Counted from the first letter of the stretch, positions 25,881 through 35,515 are shown. The stretch is DNA of 64,000 bases from Bacteroidota bacterium (GCA_013360915.1 JABWAT010000002.1:384098-448097), one strand, 5' to 3'. The notes: a model not told the origin generated them from the sequence alone. Program-made: numbers and translations.

Positions 25881-28800
25881 ACGGAGGGCCAGGATGGGAA
25901 ATAAACACTGAATTCCGATCCGGATCCTTCAGCCGATTCAACGGTAACCCGTCCACCATGCAGTTCAACCAGTCGTTTAACGATAGAAAGTCCCAAACCG
26001 GTCGATGTTTCTCCTCCGGTTGGTTTGGGTGTTAACCGCTGGAATTTATGAAACAGCAGGGACATATCACTGGCAGAAAGTCCGGGACCTTCATCCCTGA
26101 CACTGAACCACACTTCCTGTCCCGTTTTGCCTGCTGAGACCCAGATATTGGCGCCGCCCGGTGAGTATTTAATGGCGTTTCCAATGAGGTTTTCCACGAT
26201 TTCACGTAAGCGTATCTCATCTGCACCCAGCCAAAGGTTGTTGCACGGGGTCCAGACGATGGTCTGGTTTTTCTTTTGGGCCAGCATCTGATTGCTGCTG
26301 ATGACCGATCCGATGGCAGCCGACAAATCGGTTCTCACCTTGTTCAGTTCCAACTTTCCCGACTCGATGGTGGCAGAGACCAGAATTTCATTCACCTGAT
26401 GAAGCATCCGGTTGGCCGCCTGCCGGATCTGGTCAATTTTCCGGAGGGTTTTTTCGTCAAATCCGGGTTGGGAAGTGAGAAGATCTGCGTTTCCGATGAT
26501 GGCCTGCAATGGATTTTTCAGATCATGGGCGGCAATATTCAGAAGCTCGGTTTTTAAGTTATTGGCTTCCCGAAGGTCCTCATTGGTTTGGGTCAGTGTA
26601 TCATTGATCCGTTTGACCTCCTGTTCCTGTTCATACAACAGGATCAGGTTTCTGACCCGTGCCAGCAGTTCCTTGGCATAAAAGGGTTTATACATGTAGT
26701 CATTGGCGCCCGATTCCAGACCTTCCACTTTCATATCGCCGGTGGCTTTTGCGGTCAGAAGAATCACAGGAATGGCACTGGTCTGCGGATCCGATTTGAT
26801 AGTCCGGGTCAGGTCATAGCCATTCATTTCGGGCATCATCACATCCGAAATCACCAAAGCAGGTTTTCTGACAGCCATTTGCGACAGGCCTTCACGACCA
26901 TTGGAAGCTTCCATGATGTCGTAATGATCCTGCAGAATATCCCTTATATAGTTCCTGATATCCCGATTGTCATCCACCACCAATACAGCCGAACGGGTTG
27001 TCGACTGCGTTTCGGTCTTTTCCCGTACGGAACCGGTTGTTTCTTCCAGTTCAGAAAGTTCCAGTTTGAGGGTTTCAGCAGCCATCCGGTCGGTGACGTT
27101 CATGGTTTCTTTCACGATCTGTTCATCGCCGAGATGATCGCGACCGGATTTGAGAAACAGCCGGAAGGAGGTACCAGATCCTGGTTGGCTGGCTACTTCA
27201 ACCGATCCGCCATGGAGTTCAATGTAATCCCTGACCATTGAGAGCCCGATGCCTGACCCGGCGGTTCCAACCACACTCACAGAACCCGATTGCCGGAACC
27301 GTTCGAAAATATAGGGCAGGTCGGCTGCCGGAATTCCCACTCCGGTATCAGAAACCAACACTTCGATGTCCCCCCGATCAGAGGCGTTTTGCGCTTTGAC
27401 CTGAATAATAATGGAACCACCGTCAGGAGTGAATTTGAAGGCATTGGAAAGGAGGTTGTAGAACACTTTATCGAGCTTATCGCGGTCAAACCAAAGCATC
27501 ACCGGGTCGGTATCGGAAAGAAACTCAAGATGAATGGATTTCCGTGCCGCATATGGCTGAAAGGCCGAGATCAGTTCACGAAGAAACGTATTCAGATTGC
27601 CTTCCGAAGCCTGAAGAACCGTTTTTCCGCTGTCCATCCTGGCCACATCGAGCAGTTGATTGATCAGACGCAATAAACGACGGCTGTTTCTGAGCATCAT
27701 TTCCATCTGTTCCTTCAGGGCCGCCGGGACTGGTCCGTAGCCGTCGTTCATTGCATGTTCAAGCGGACCGATGGTGAGGGTCAGAGGAGTCCTGAATTCG
27801 TGGGAGATGTTTGAGAAAAAGGCGGATTTGGCCTTATCAATTTCAATGATTTTCTGATTTTGTGCTTCAATAATCCGCGAGGATTGTTCAGCAACCTCAC
27901 GCTGATACTCGGCTTCCCGCCGGGCACGTTCGGCCTGTTCCTTTTCCACCTCGAGCCAGGCCGTTTGTTCCTTCACAATCTGGCGAAGACGTTTTTCATT
28001 GGCCTTTATCCGGCGGATTCGTCTTTTATAGAGGAAGTACAGAATGCCGACCAGAAACGAAACGATCAGGAAATTGAACCAGGAGGTTTCATAAAACCGG
28101 GGTGAAATCACAATATGGAGACTGGCTCCGACCGGATTCAGAATGCCATCGGGGTTGGCAGCGGTTACCCTGAAGACATATTCACCGGCCGGAAGGTTGG
28201 TGAACCAGGTGGAATTCCGGTTACCGGCATCCAGCCAATCCCGGTCAAATCCATCCAGAAAATAACGGTAAGTGACCTTTTCGGGGGCGTGGTAATTGAT
28301 TCCAATGTACCGTATTTCCATCCGGTTCCAACCCGGTACCAGTTCGAGGGGAGATTGAATGGAAACAGGTATTCCATCAATCAGGACTTCTTCGATGGTC
28401 ACAACGGGAAGCGGAAAAACAGTTTGCAGGTCGGCCAGATTGGCAATGACCACACCTTCCGAAGTTGGAATCCAGATGTCGCCATTTGACCGTCTGATCC
28501 CTGCCGGCGAGGAACCACCGTTGCATTGCATGGACCGGAGACCATCCGACTTATCGAACCGCCGGTAGTCCACTTTTTCTATCAATCCATCAGCGACCTC
28601 ATTTAATTGGCTGATTTTGACCCGGTAGGGACCTTTATTGGTAGTTAACCAGAAATAACCGGCGCCATCATCAATAATTTGTAAAACGAGATTATCCATG
28701 AGGCCTTCATGCTCAGACATCATTCTGGCTTTGCCACCACTTAGTCTTGCTATCCCGTTGTTCGTACCTGCCCAGATAATTCCTGATGAATCCTGATATA

Positions 28801-30337
28801 AGGAATAAACAACCGATGTGGAATCAAATCCCGGCAGATGAGCAGGTTGCAATTGGTCACCATTGAGGATAAACAGCCCGTTCCCATTGGTTCCAACCCA
28901 GAAAGTTCCGGCGGAATCCAGCAAAAGGGTCCGGATGAAATTGGTGACGGTGGGCCGGTTCAGTTCGATGGGGGTGAAGGTTTTTCCGGTTAATTTCAGC
29001 AATCCGTTACCGGCGGTTCCGAAATACATGGCTGCACCGGGACCTTCGGCAATGGCCATAACCACCCCTGATCCCGGTATGCTTTCGCGTCCCCAGGTGT
29101 TCAGTCTGCCGCGATGGTACCTGGAAACGCCACCTCCTGTTCCAATCCAGATGGCTCCTTCAGAATCTTCAGTGAAGGAAAAAACCCGGTCATCGGCCAG
29201 TCCGGATTTCCGGTTCAGGACTTCGATTCCATTTTTGGTAACCCGGTTCACACCTCCGCCATCGGTTCCGATCCAGACATCACCCCTGCTGTCTTCAAAT
29301 ACCGACCGGATAAAGTCATTGGTCAGTCCGGTCGATTCGGTCAATCCCGAAAACCGTCTGGAACTCAGGCGGTTCAATCCGTTGGTGGTGCCGATCCACA
29401 GATTTCCTTCATGATCCTGAAAAAAGCACCAGATATTGTCGTGAGAAAGCCCGTTTTTTCTGGTCAGGGATTCCATCTTTCCCAGGTAGTAACGGTTGAC
29501 CCCCGAAGGACCACCAATCCAGACGGCACCGGTGAGGTCTTCAAAAAGAACAGTCACTGACTGATTGTTCAGTCCGTCTTTAACACCCAGCCACCGGGTT
29601 TTTTCCGGGTGGTGAATCAGAATTCCGGTGGAAGTGGCAATCCAGACCGATCCATCTTTTCTCGGAAGCATATCATTGACAAAAAGACCCCTGGTTGCAC
29701 GCGAAACCGGATGATCAATCACCTGGCCATCCCGGATCACGGTAATTCCCGCCGACGTTCCTGCCCAGACGGTTCCATCCTTCATAGGAGTGATATGATA
29801 TACCAGGTTGGAGGCCAGTCCATGGCGGGTGTCGATGGTCCGTATCTGATCCGAAGACCGGATGGCCAGACCGCCTCCAAGGGTTCCTATCCAGAGTGAA
29901 CCATCGGGAGTTTGCGCAAGATGACGGATGAAGGAAAAGGGAAGACCTTCCCTTTCAGAGAGGTGGGTCAGTTTTCCATTCTGAAGCCGGTACACACCGG
30001 CGCCATTGGTTCCGGCCCACACAGCTCCTTGCTGATCGACGAGCAGCGGATGGAAGGAATCGGACAGGATTCCGGCATCGGAATGAGAGTCGAAAACTGT
30101 GAAATCAACCCCATTAAACCGCACCAGTCCTTCATGAGTGGAAAGCCACAGATACGTGTCCTGAGTCTGGACGATGGATTTGACGGTGTTTTGGGGAAGG
30201 CCGTTTTCGACTTTCCAGGACTCGATCAGGTAACTGTTCAATGGTCTGGAAGGATCCGGATAGGGAAATCCGGCAGTCAGCAGGAAGAATGCTGCGGCCA
30301 GAAAGAAAATCGGACAGACACTCCTGTTACAGGTCAT
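25871..30337 (-). CDS. two-component propeller sensor with two histidine-kinase modules and an internal receiver
   Basis: A 1488-residue membrane sensor. After a signal peptide come propeller repeats of the WxGTxGGxxR type to about residue 640, a Y_Y_Y domain near 690-745 and one membrane helix at about 752-772. Then: kinase 1 (H-box ISHEFRTPLTL near 840, NLLSNAFKFTPDGG near 960), a receiver (VLVVDDNRDIR, phospho-Asp in ISDVMMPEMNGYD near 1160, TAKATG, KPF) and kinase 2 (AAHDLKNPLQAIIGNADLL near 1270, NLIGNAIKYSPGG near 1385). Typical hybrid sensors of this layout end in an AraC-type HTH; this one ends in a second kinase instead. It converges on the acyl-CoA dehydrogenase with a 10-base overlap. 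Ligand unknown. Confidence 0.88.
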   Translation of the reverse strand: MTCNRSVCPIFFLAAAFFLLTAGFPYPDPSRPLNSYLIESWKVENGLPQNTVKSIVQTQDTYLWLSTHEGLVRFNGVDFTVFDSHSDAGILSDSFHPLLVDQQGAVWAGTNGAGVYRLQNGKLTHLSEREGLPFSFIRHLAQTPDGSLWIGTLGGGLAIRSSDQIRTIDTRHGLASNLVYHITPMKDGTVWAGTSAGITVIRDGQVIDHPVSRATRGLFVNDMLPRKDGSVWIATSTGILIHHPEKTRWLGVKDGLNNQSVTVLFEDLTGAVWIGGPSGVNRYYLGKMESLTRKNGLSHDNIWCFFQDHEGNLWIGTTNGLNRLSSRRFSGLTESTGLTNDFIRSVFEDSRGDVWIGTDGGGVNRVTKNGIEVLNRKSGLADDRVFSFTEDSEGAIWIGTGGGVSRYHRGRLNTWGRESIPGSGVVMAIAEGPGAAMYFGTAGNGLLKLTGKTFTPIELNRPTVTNFIRTLLLDSAGTFWVGTNGNGLFILNGDQLQPAHLPGFDSTSVVYSLYQDSSGIIWAGTNNGIARLSGGKARMMSEHEGLMDNLVLQIIDDGAGYFWLTTNKGPYRVKISQLNEVADGLIEKVDYRRFDKSDGLRSMQCNGGSSPAGIRRSNGDIWIPTSEGVVIANLADLQTVFPLPVVTIEEVLIDGIPVSIQSPLELVPGWNRMEIRYIGINYHAPEKVTYRYFLDGFDRDWLDAGNRNSTWFTNLPAGEYVFRVTAANPDGILNPVGASLHIVISPRFYETSWFNFLIVSFLVGILYFLYKRRIRRIKANEKRLRQIVKEQTAWLEVEKEQAERARREAEYQREVAEQSSRIIEAQNQKIIEIDKAKSAFFSNISHEFRTPLTLTIGPLEHAMNDGYGPVPAALKEQMEMMLRNSRRLLRLINQLLDVARMDSGKTVLQASEGNLNTFLRELISAFQPYAARKSIHLEFLSDTDPVMLWFDRDKLDKVFYNLLSNAFKFTPDGGSIIIQVKAQNASDRGDIEVLVSDTGVGIPAADLPYIFERFRQSGSVSVVGTAGSGIGLSMVRDYIELHGGSVEVASQPGSGTSFRLFLKSGRDHLGDEQIVKETMNVTDRMAAETLKLELSELEETTGSVREKTETQSTTRSAVLVVDDNRDIRNYIRDILQDHYDIMEASNGREGLSQMAVRKPALVISDVMMPEMNGYDLTRTIKSDPQTSAIPVILLTAKATGDMKVEGLESGANDYMYKPFYAKELLARVRNLILLYEQEQEVKRINDTLTQTNEDLREANNLKTELLNIAAHDLKNPLQAIIGNADLLTSQPGFDEKTLRKIDQIRQAANRMLHQVNEILVSATIESGKLELNKVRTDLSAAIGSVISSNQMLAQKKNQTIVWTPCNNLWLGADEIRLREIVENLIGNAIKYSPGGANIWVSAGKTGQEVWFSVRDEGPGLSASDMSLLFHKFQRLTPKPTGGETSTGLGLSIVKRLVELHGGRVTVESAEGSGSEFSVYFPSWPSVQA

Positions 30338-30475
30338 GGATAAATATACAACTTCCCGATGACAGGAAAAGGGCCTGCTTACTTTTTTTCATCTGTGAAA
30401 CCTGCTCTCCGTCATTTGGCTTGCACCGTTCCCTTCTGTCATCCCGTGAAAAGACCACAGGAAATACGGTTTCAG

Positions 30476-30504
30476 TTGAAAAACATGGCATGAATGACGA
30501 TTAT
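30476..30504 (+). promoter_or_regulatory. candidate promoter for the carboxylase operon
   Basis: TTGAAA (30476-30481), 17-base spacer, GATTAT (30499-30504). Transcription would start near 30511, placing the terminator hairpin at 30535-30577 in the leader. Confidence 0.4.
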
Positions 30505-30534
30505 TAAAACAGAAATCGCAATACCATTTTGTTG

Positions 30535-30577
30535 AAACCGGTTCCAATTCCGTATGGGATCCGAACCGGTTTTTTTT
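30535..30577 (+). terminator. strong intrinsic terminator in the leader of the carboxylase operon (candidate attenuator)
   Basis: A perfect 10-bp stem AAACCGGTTC / GAACCGGTTT encloses an inner ATTCC-GTAT-GGGAT hairpin and is followed by eight T. It lies 31 bases before the GTG of the next gene. No + strand gene lies upstream within 4.6 kb, so the terminator must act on a short transcript that begins just before it. Confidence 0.75.
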
Positions 30578-30608
30578 CAGCACCGAACAGAAAAAATCAG
30601 GGAGAACC

Positions 30609-32264
30609 GTGACCCGTATCGGAACCGAACTCCGCAAGGATCCGGCATATACTGCCCGGTCGGATCAATACCGTCAGCAAATCGGACAACTGGCAGAACG
30701 TGAAGCCAGAATCCGGTTGGGAGGCGGTGAAAAAGCCATGGCCCGTCATCGGGACAAGGGAAAACTGACGGCACGTGACCGCATAGCCCGGCTGATCGAC
30801 CCCGGGACCCGGTTTCTGGAAGTGGGTCTTTGGGCCGCCGAAGGCATGTATGCCGAGTATGGAGGAGCTCCGTCGGCCGGCACCGTTATGGGGATCGGTC
30901 GTATACACAACCGGCCCTGCGTGGTGGTTGCCAATGATGCAACCGTCAAGGCGGGGGCCTGGTTTCCCATGTCGGGAAAGAAAAATCTGCGCGCACAGGA
31001 ACTGGCCATGGAAAACCGGATTCCGATCATTTACCTGGTTGATTCTGCTGGTGTCTTTTTACCCATGCAGGATGAAATTTTCCCGGATAAGGAACACTTC
31101 GGACGGATTTTCCGGAACAATGCCCGGATGAGTGCCATGGGCATTCCCCAGATTGCAGCAATTATGGGTCCGTGTGTGGCCGGGGGCGCCTACCTTCCGA
31201 TCATGAGCGATGAAGCCATTATTGTGCGCGGAACCGGATCGGTTTTTCTGGCCGGATCACATCTGGTGAAAGCGGCCATCGGTGAGGATATTGACAATGA
31301 AAATCTGGGCGGGGCCGTGGTTCATTCAGAAATTTCGGGCGTGACTGATTATCTGGCGGATAATGACGACGATTGCCTCCTGTTGATCAGAAACCTGGTT
31401 TCCCGCTTTTCAAAACCCGTCCGGACCGGCTTTGACCGGGTTGATCCGGTCGCGCCGGCATTCGATCCGGCTGAGGTGTATGGCATCCTTCCCGGATCGG
31501 GAGCAAAGCCTTATGACATGAAGGAAATCATCGCCCGGCTGGTGGATGGAAGTGAATGGGATGAGTACAAAGCCGGTTACGGCCGGACCCTTCTGACCGG
31601 TTATGCCCGGATTGACGGATGGGCCGTTGGCATTGTGGCCAATCAGAGAAACATTGTGAAAACCCGCACCGGAGAGATGCAGATTGGCGGCGTGATTTAC
31701 TCAGACTCAGCTGATAAGGCTTCCCGGTTTATTATGAATTGCAATCAGAAGGGCATTCCGCTGGTTTTCCTTCAGGATGTCACCGGATTCATGGTCGGCA
31801 GCCGGTCTGAACACGGAGGTATTATAAAAGACGGGGCTAAACTGGTAAGCGCCGTGGCAAACTCAGTGGTGCCAAAATTCACTTTTATTATCGGCAACAG
31901 TTTCGGGGCCGGTAATTATGCCATGTGTGGCAAGGCCTATGACCCGAGAATGATCTGGTCCTGGCCATCCGGTCAGATTGCAGTCATGGGCGGGAAACAG
32001 GCCAGTGAAACCTTGCTGTCGATCCGCATTCAGGCAGCCGAACGGGATGGCCACAAGGTTTCAGAGGAAGAAAAAGCGCGGTTTCTCGCCGATCTTTCCA
32101 AACAGTATGAAGAACAACTGTCCCCGGTTTATGCAGCCGCCCGATTGTGGACCGATGGAATCATTGATCCCGCTGATACCCGCTGGCTGATCTCGGAGGG
32201 CATTGCCATGGCGGACCATCAGGGCCCCCTGCCCACTTTTAATCCCGGAGTCATTCAGACATGA
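30609..32264 (+). CDS. acyl-CoA carboxylase, carboxyltransferase (beta) subunit, methylcrotonyl/geranyl-CoA carboxylase type
   Basis: Transfers carboxyl from carboxybiotin to an acyl-CoA (551 aa). The crotonase-like halves show KLTARDRIARLIDPGTRFLE, GGAPSAGTVMGIGRI, GPCVAGGAYLPIMSDEAIIV, GSVFLAGSHLVKAAIGEDI and, in the second half, FLQDVTGFMVGSRSEHGGII, GNSFGAGNYAMCGKAYDPR and SGQIAVMGGKQA. The sequence pattern favours branched substrates (methylcrotonyl-CoA or geranyl-CoA) over propionyl-CoA. The GTG start follows GGGAG. The biotin-carrying alpha subunit is not in this window. First gene of a five-gene + strand unit. Confidence 0.87.
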   Translation: MTRIGTELRKDPAYTARSDQYRQQIGQLAEREARIRLGGGEKAMARHRDKGKLTARDRIARLIDPGTRFLEVGLWAAEGMYAEYGGAPSAGTVMGIGRIHNRPCVVVANDATVKAGAWFPMSGKKNLRAQELAMENRIPIIYLVDSAGVFLPMQDEIFPDKEHFGRIFRNNARMSAMGIPQIAAIMGPCVAGGAYLPIMSDEAIIVRGTGSVFLAGSHLVKAAIGEDIDNENLGGAVVHSEISGVTDYLADNDDDCLLLIRNLVSRFSKPVRTGFDRVDPVAPAFDPAEVYGILPGSGAKPYDMKEIIARLVDGSEWDEYKAGYGRTLLTGYARIDGWAVGIVANQRNIVKTRTGEMQIGGVIYSDSADKASRFIMNCNQKGIPLVFLQDVTGFMVGSRSEHGGIIKDGAKLVSAVANSVVPKFTFIIGNSFGAGNYAMCGKAYDPRMIWSWPSGQIAVMGGKQASETLLSIRIQAAERDGHKVSEEEKARFLADLSKQYEEQLSPVYAAARLWTDGIIDPADTRWLISEGIAMADHQGPLPTFNPGVIQT

Positions 32265-32749
32265 TACCAGAACGGTTACAGGTCCGCGTGGTCGACTGTT
32301 TTATATTCAGGAATAACGCAGAAGGGGATCCCGAATTTCTGATTCTCCGCAGGGCTCCTCATGTGATGTACCCCGGAAACTGGCGGATGGTGGGGGGGAA
32401 AATCAATGGCGAGGAAACAGCATGGCAGGCGGCCATCCGTGAAACACGGGAAGAAACCGGATTGTCTCCGCTGGCCATGTGGTCGGTTCCATACCTTAAC
32501 CTGTTTTATGAATGGACACACGACAGGGTTAACGTGATTCCGGTTTTTCTGATGCAGGTTGATGCCGCGCAACCTGTCAGTCTGGATAAGGAACACGATC
32601 AGTATCGTTGGGTGCCCGATTCTGAAGCACATCAGTTGCTGCGGTTTCCGGCTCAGCGTGAAGGATTGGCCATGGCCGTTCGGATTGTCAGAAATCCACG
32701 TGAATTCAGCTCCACCTTACGCATCGATTTAACCAGGAATACACCATGA
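32261..32749 (+). CDS. NUDIX hydrolase
   Basis: A 162-residue pyrophosphohydrolase with a complete Nudix box GKINGEETAWQAAIRETREETGL written here in parts as GKINGEETAWQAA and IRETREETGL. VVDCFIFRNN precedes it and WVPDSEAHQLL follows. It overlaps both neighbours by 4 bases (ATGA), so it is fully embedded in the acyl-CoA operon, where a house-cleaning or CoA/nucleotide-derivative role is possible. Substrate unknown. Confidence 0.88.
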   Translation: MIPERLQVRVVDCFIFRNNAEGDPEFLILRRAPHVMYPGNWRMVGGKINGEETAWQAAIRETREETGLSPLAMWSVPYLNLFYEWTHDRVNVIPVFLMQVDAAQPVSLDKEHDQYRWVPDSEAHQLLRFPAQREGLAMAVRIVRNPREFSSTLRIDLTRNTP

Positions 32750-34110
32750 AAAGAAACATTCGAATTGCTGCCGGACAGGGATTCTGGGGAGATTTGCAAC
32801 GGGCTCCGGCCGATCAGGTGCGTTCAGGCCCGGTGGACTATCTGGTGATGGATTACCTGGCTGAAGTCACCATGTCGATCCTCAGGAAGCAAAAGCAGAA
32901 AGATCCTTCAATGGGCTATGCCCGGGATTTTGTATCGGTGATTGAATCCATCCTGCCGGATATTGTCGAAAAAAACATCACCGTCATTGCCAATGCAGGC
33001 GGTGTGAATCCGTTGGGTTGCCGGAAGGCGGTTGAAGAGGTAATCAGAAAGGCGGGATATAAAAATCTGCCGGTGGCCGTGGTCCACGGAGATGATATTC
33101 TGGATCGCATTGGTGAACTGACTGGTACGGGTGAGGAACTTAAAAACATGGAAACCGGCGAGTCCTTTTCTGCGGTAAAGGACCGGTTACTTGCAGCCAA
33201 TGTGTATTTCGGGGCATTCCCGATTGTGGATGCACTGAAAGCCGGCGCACGGATTGTCATCACCGGCCGGTCTACCGATACCGGTCTCACGCTGGCACCC
33301 ATGATTCATGAATTCGGCTGGAAAGCCGATGATTGGGACAGACTGGCTGCCGGAACGGTGGCCGGACACATTCTGGAATGTGGCGCACAGGCATCCGGGG
33401 GTAATTTTCTTGGCGATTGGCGATCGGTTCCCGGAATGGAACGAATCGGATTTCCCATTGCGGAAGCGTACCCCGATGGAACGGTGGTCATCACCAAACA
33501 TGAGTCCCTCGGAGGACTGGTGTCTCAGATGACGGTTAAAGAACAATTGCTGTATGAAATCGGAGATCCGACCCAGTATATCACTCCCGATGTGGTAGCC
33601 GATTTCACCACGATTCAATTGTCGGATGACGGACCAGACCGGGTAAGGGTTTCCGGGGTTAAAGGAAAACAGAACACCCCATTTTATAAAGTCTCTGCTG
33701 CTTATTCTGATGGATGGTTTTCGGGGTCCACGCTGGTTTATACCTGGCCCGAGGCCTTTGAGAAAGCCAAACGTGCCGGCGAGATACTGAAAGCCAGACT
33801 CGATGCCTTGGGTTTCCGGTTTGATCAGTATAACGCCGAATACATCGGGGCCAACGCCTGTCATCAGCATCTGGCCAGTCATGTGGACGACTACCCTGAA
33901 GTCATGCTTCGGGTTACGGTTCGCGGGCATGATCTGAAATCAATGAATGGATTCGGAATGGAAATTGCTCCGCTGATTCTGACCGGTCCGCCGGCCGTTA
34001 CAGGCTTTGCGGGTGGCAGGCCGAAGCCTTCCGAAGTGGTGGCGTACTGGCCAGCCCTGATCAGAAAAACCAGTGTGAAACCGGTTGTGGATGTGGAGGT
34101 GGTTAAATGA
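32746..34110 (+). CDS. AtuA-family (DUF1446) protein, acyclic terpene/branched acyl-CoA catabolism
   Basis: A 454-residue protein of the AtuA/DUF1446 family: IRIAAGQGFWGDLQRAP, VDYLVMDYLAEVTMSIL, VIANAGGVNPLGCRKAV, ARIVITGRSTDTGLTLAP, HILECGAQASGGNF and ITKHESLGGLVSQMTVKEQL. In Pseudomonas AtuA belongs to the citronellol/geraniol and leucine/isovalerate-type catabolic region, with no proven biochemical activity. The C-terminal domain found fused in longer AtuA proteins is encoded separately by the next gene, joined by an ATGA overlap. Confidence 0.85.
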   Translation: MKRNIRIAAGQGFWGDLQRAPADQVRSGPVDYLVMDYLAEVTMSILRKQKQKDPSMGYARDFVSVIESILPDIVEKNITVIANAGGVNPLGCRKAVEEVIRKAGYKNLPVAVVHGDDILDRIGELTGTGEELKNMETGESFSAVKDRLLAANVYFGAFPIVDALKAGARIVITGRSTDTGLTLAPMIHEFGWKADDWDRLAAGTVAGHILECGAQASGGNFLGDWRSVPGMERIGFPIAEAYPDGTVVITKHESLGGLVSQMTVKEQLLYEIGDPTQYITPDVVADFTTIQLSDDGPDRVRVSGVKGKQNTPFYKVSAAYSDGWFSGSTLVYTWPEAFEKAKRAGEILKARLDALGFRFDQYNAEYIGANACHQHLASHVDDYPEVMLRVTVRGHDLKSMNGFGMEIAPLILTGPPAVTGFAGGRPKPSEVVAYWPALIRKTSVKPVVDVEVVK

Positions 34111-34427
34111 AACGCAGATTGATCGAAATCGCCCATGGACGGTCGGGTGACAAGGGAGATACCGCGAATGTGGGAATCATTGCCAGAAGACCGGAGGACT
34201 ATCCCTTCCTGGTGCAATTTCTGACGGAAGAACGGGTAAAGTCCTATTTTGGCAACATGGTAACCGGACCGGTGATGCGGTATGAACTTCCCAATATTCA
34301 TGCCCTCAATTTTCTGCTTCACGGGGCCCTGGGCGGTGGTGGAACACTGTCTCTTAAATTGGATGCACAGGGAAAAACGCTGGCCGCTGCCCTGTTAAAG
34401 ATGGAGTTCGAAACCCATGAAGGCTGA
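34107..34427 (+). CDS. AtuA-like ferredoxin-fold domain protein
   Basis: A 106-residue protein equal to the C-terminal domain of long AtuA proteins: RLIEIAHGRSGDKGDTANVGI, VTGPVMRYELPNIHALNFLL, HGALGGGGTLSLKLDAQGKTL. The 4-base overlap with the AtuA gene suggests the two subunits are made together. Function unknown. No sign that the split is a recent frameshift: both ends are conserved domain borders. Confidence 0.82.
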   Translation: MKRRLIEIAHGRSGDKGDTANVGIIARRPEDYPFLVQFLTEERVKSYFGNMVTGPVMRYELPNIHALNFLLHGALGGGGTLSLKLDAQGKTLAAALLKMEFETHEG

Positions 34428-34435
34428 GGAGTAAC

Positions 34436-35224
34436 GTGCAGGAAGTCATCAGGGAAATAAACGGCTGTCATCTGACTCTGTGGCTGAACCGTCCGGATAA
34501 ACGAAATGCCCTCAGCCCTGAAATCCTTGCCGGACTGACCTCTGCCATCCGGGATGTCAGCAGTAACCCGGGTATCAGGACCATCACCCTGGCTGCAAAA
34601 GGCCCGGTTTTCTGTGCAGGTGCTGATCTGGAAAAATTGCAACAGATTTCCGGTCAGACCGATGAGGAAAATTATGCCGATTCACATGCGATTGCTGATT
34701 TATTCCTCACCATTCTGGATTCTCCGAAACCATTTTTTGCAAGAATCCAGGGGGATGCGCTGGCTGGCGGGTGTGGTCTGGTTTCTGTTTGTGATTTTTC
34801 GGTGGCCGATGAAGCAGCATCCTTTGGTTATCCTGAGGTCAGAATTGGTTTCGTTCCGGCCATTGTCGCTGTTCTGCTGGTCAGAAAAATCGGAGAAGGG
34901 AAGTCACGACCTCTGCTGCTGTCGGGCAAGAAAATTTCAGCAACAGCTGCCCGCGATATCGGCTTAATCCAGGAAGTAGTCAGGCAGAACGAATTGGATC
35001 CGTGGCTCGAGTTGGCAAGGAAACCGTTCGAGGAAGCCGTTTCACCAGATTCTGTACGCCTGACCAGGCGCCTGTTGATGCAGACACCCGGAACCGGCAT
35101 CGATTCGGCCATTGATGCCGCTTGTCAGATCAATGTGGCCAGCCGCCGGACCGATGACTGCCGTGAGGGAATCCGGGCTTTTCTTGAGAAACGGAAACCA
35201 CAGTTTGGTTCCCGAGAAAAATAA
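34436..35224 (+). CDS. enoyl-CoA hydratase/isomerase family protein
   Basis: Crotonase-fold enzyme (262 aa): LTLWLNRPDKRNALSPEILAG, GPVFCAGADLEKLQQ (oxyanion-hole region), GDALAGGCGLVSVCDFSVAD and FGYPEVRIGFVPAIVA. In this operon, methylglutaconyl-CoA or isohexenylglutaconyl-CoA hydration would complement the carboxylase, but the exact substrate is not shown. The GTG at 34436 follows GAGGAG. Last gene of the operon; the tRNA promoter begins 10 bases after its stop. Confidence 0.87.
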   Translation: MQEVIREINGCHLTLWLNRPDKRNALSPEILAGLTSAIRDVSSNPGIRTITLAAKGPVFCAGADLEKLQQISGQTDEENYADSHAIADLFLTILDSPKPFFARIQGDALAGGCGLVSVCDFSVADEAASFGYPEVRIGFVPAIVAVLLVRKIGEGKSRPLLLSGKKISATAARDIGLIQEVVRQNELDPWLELARKPFEEAVSPDSVRLTRRLLMQTPGTGIDSAIDAACQINVASRRTDDCREGIRAFLEKRKPQFGSREK

Positions 35225-35234
35225 CCAGACTCAG

Positions 35235-35264
35235 TTGACATCGGTCATTTGCCTGTCGTACTTT
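35235..35264 (+). promoter_or_regulatory. promoter of tRNA-Phe
   Basis: TTGACA, an 18-base spacer and TACTTT; the latter lies within TACTTTTG, an exact TAnnTTTG box. It sits 13 bases before the tRNA. Confidence 0.7.
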
Positions 35265-35277
35265 TGTGCTCCCCAAA

Positions 35278-35350
<73 letters not shown>

Positions 35351-35360
35351 CACTTCATAA

Positions 35361-35385
35361 AAATCCGGCAACCGCCGGATTTTTT
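35361..35385 (+). terminator. terminator after tRNA-Phe
   Basis: A 9-bp stem AAATCCGGC / GCCGGATTT with loop AACC, followed by a T-run and a further GTTTTT. Confidence 0.9.
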
Positions 35386-35515
35386 GTTTTTACCCCTCTC
35401 AGACTGGTGTAGAGTTCAGAGATATCTTTTTTCACAGATTCCCCCGGTTTTGCCCTGAAATTTACTGTATGATCTTGTTTTCCGTGCAGTAATGTGACGG
35501 TTCCCATCACATAAT

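Noticed and set aside
32746-34427. Frameshifted single AtuA gene
   Set aside because: The break falls at a domain border with a clean ATGA junction, and separate genes for these domains are common.
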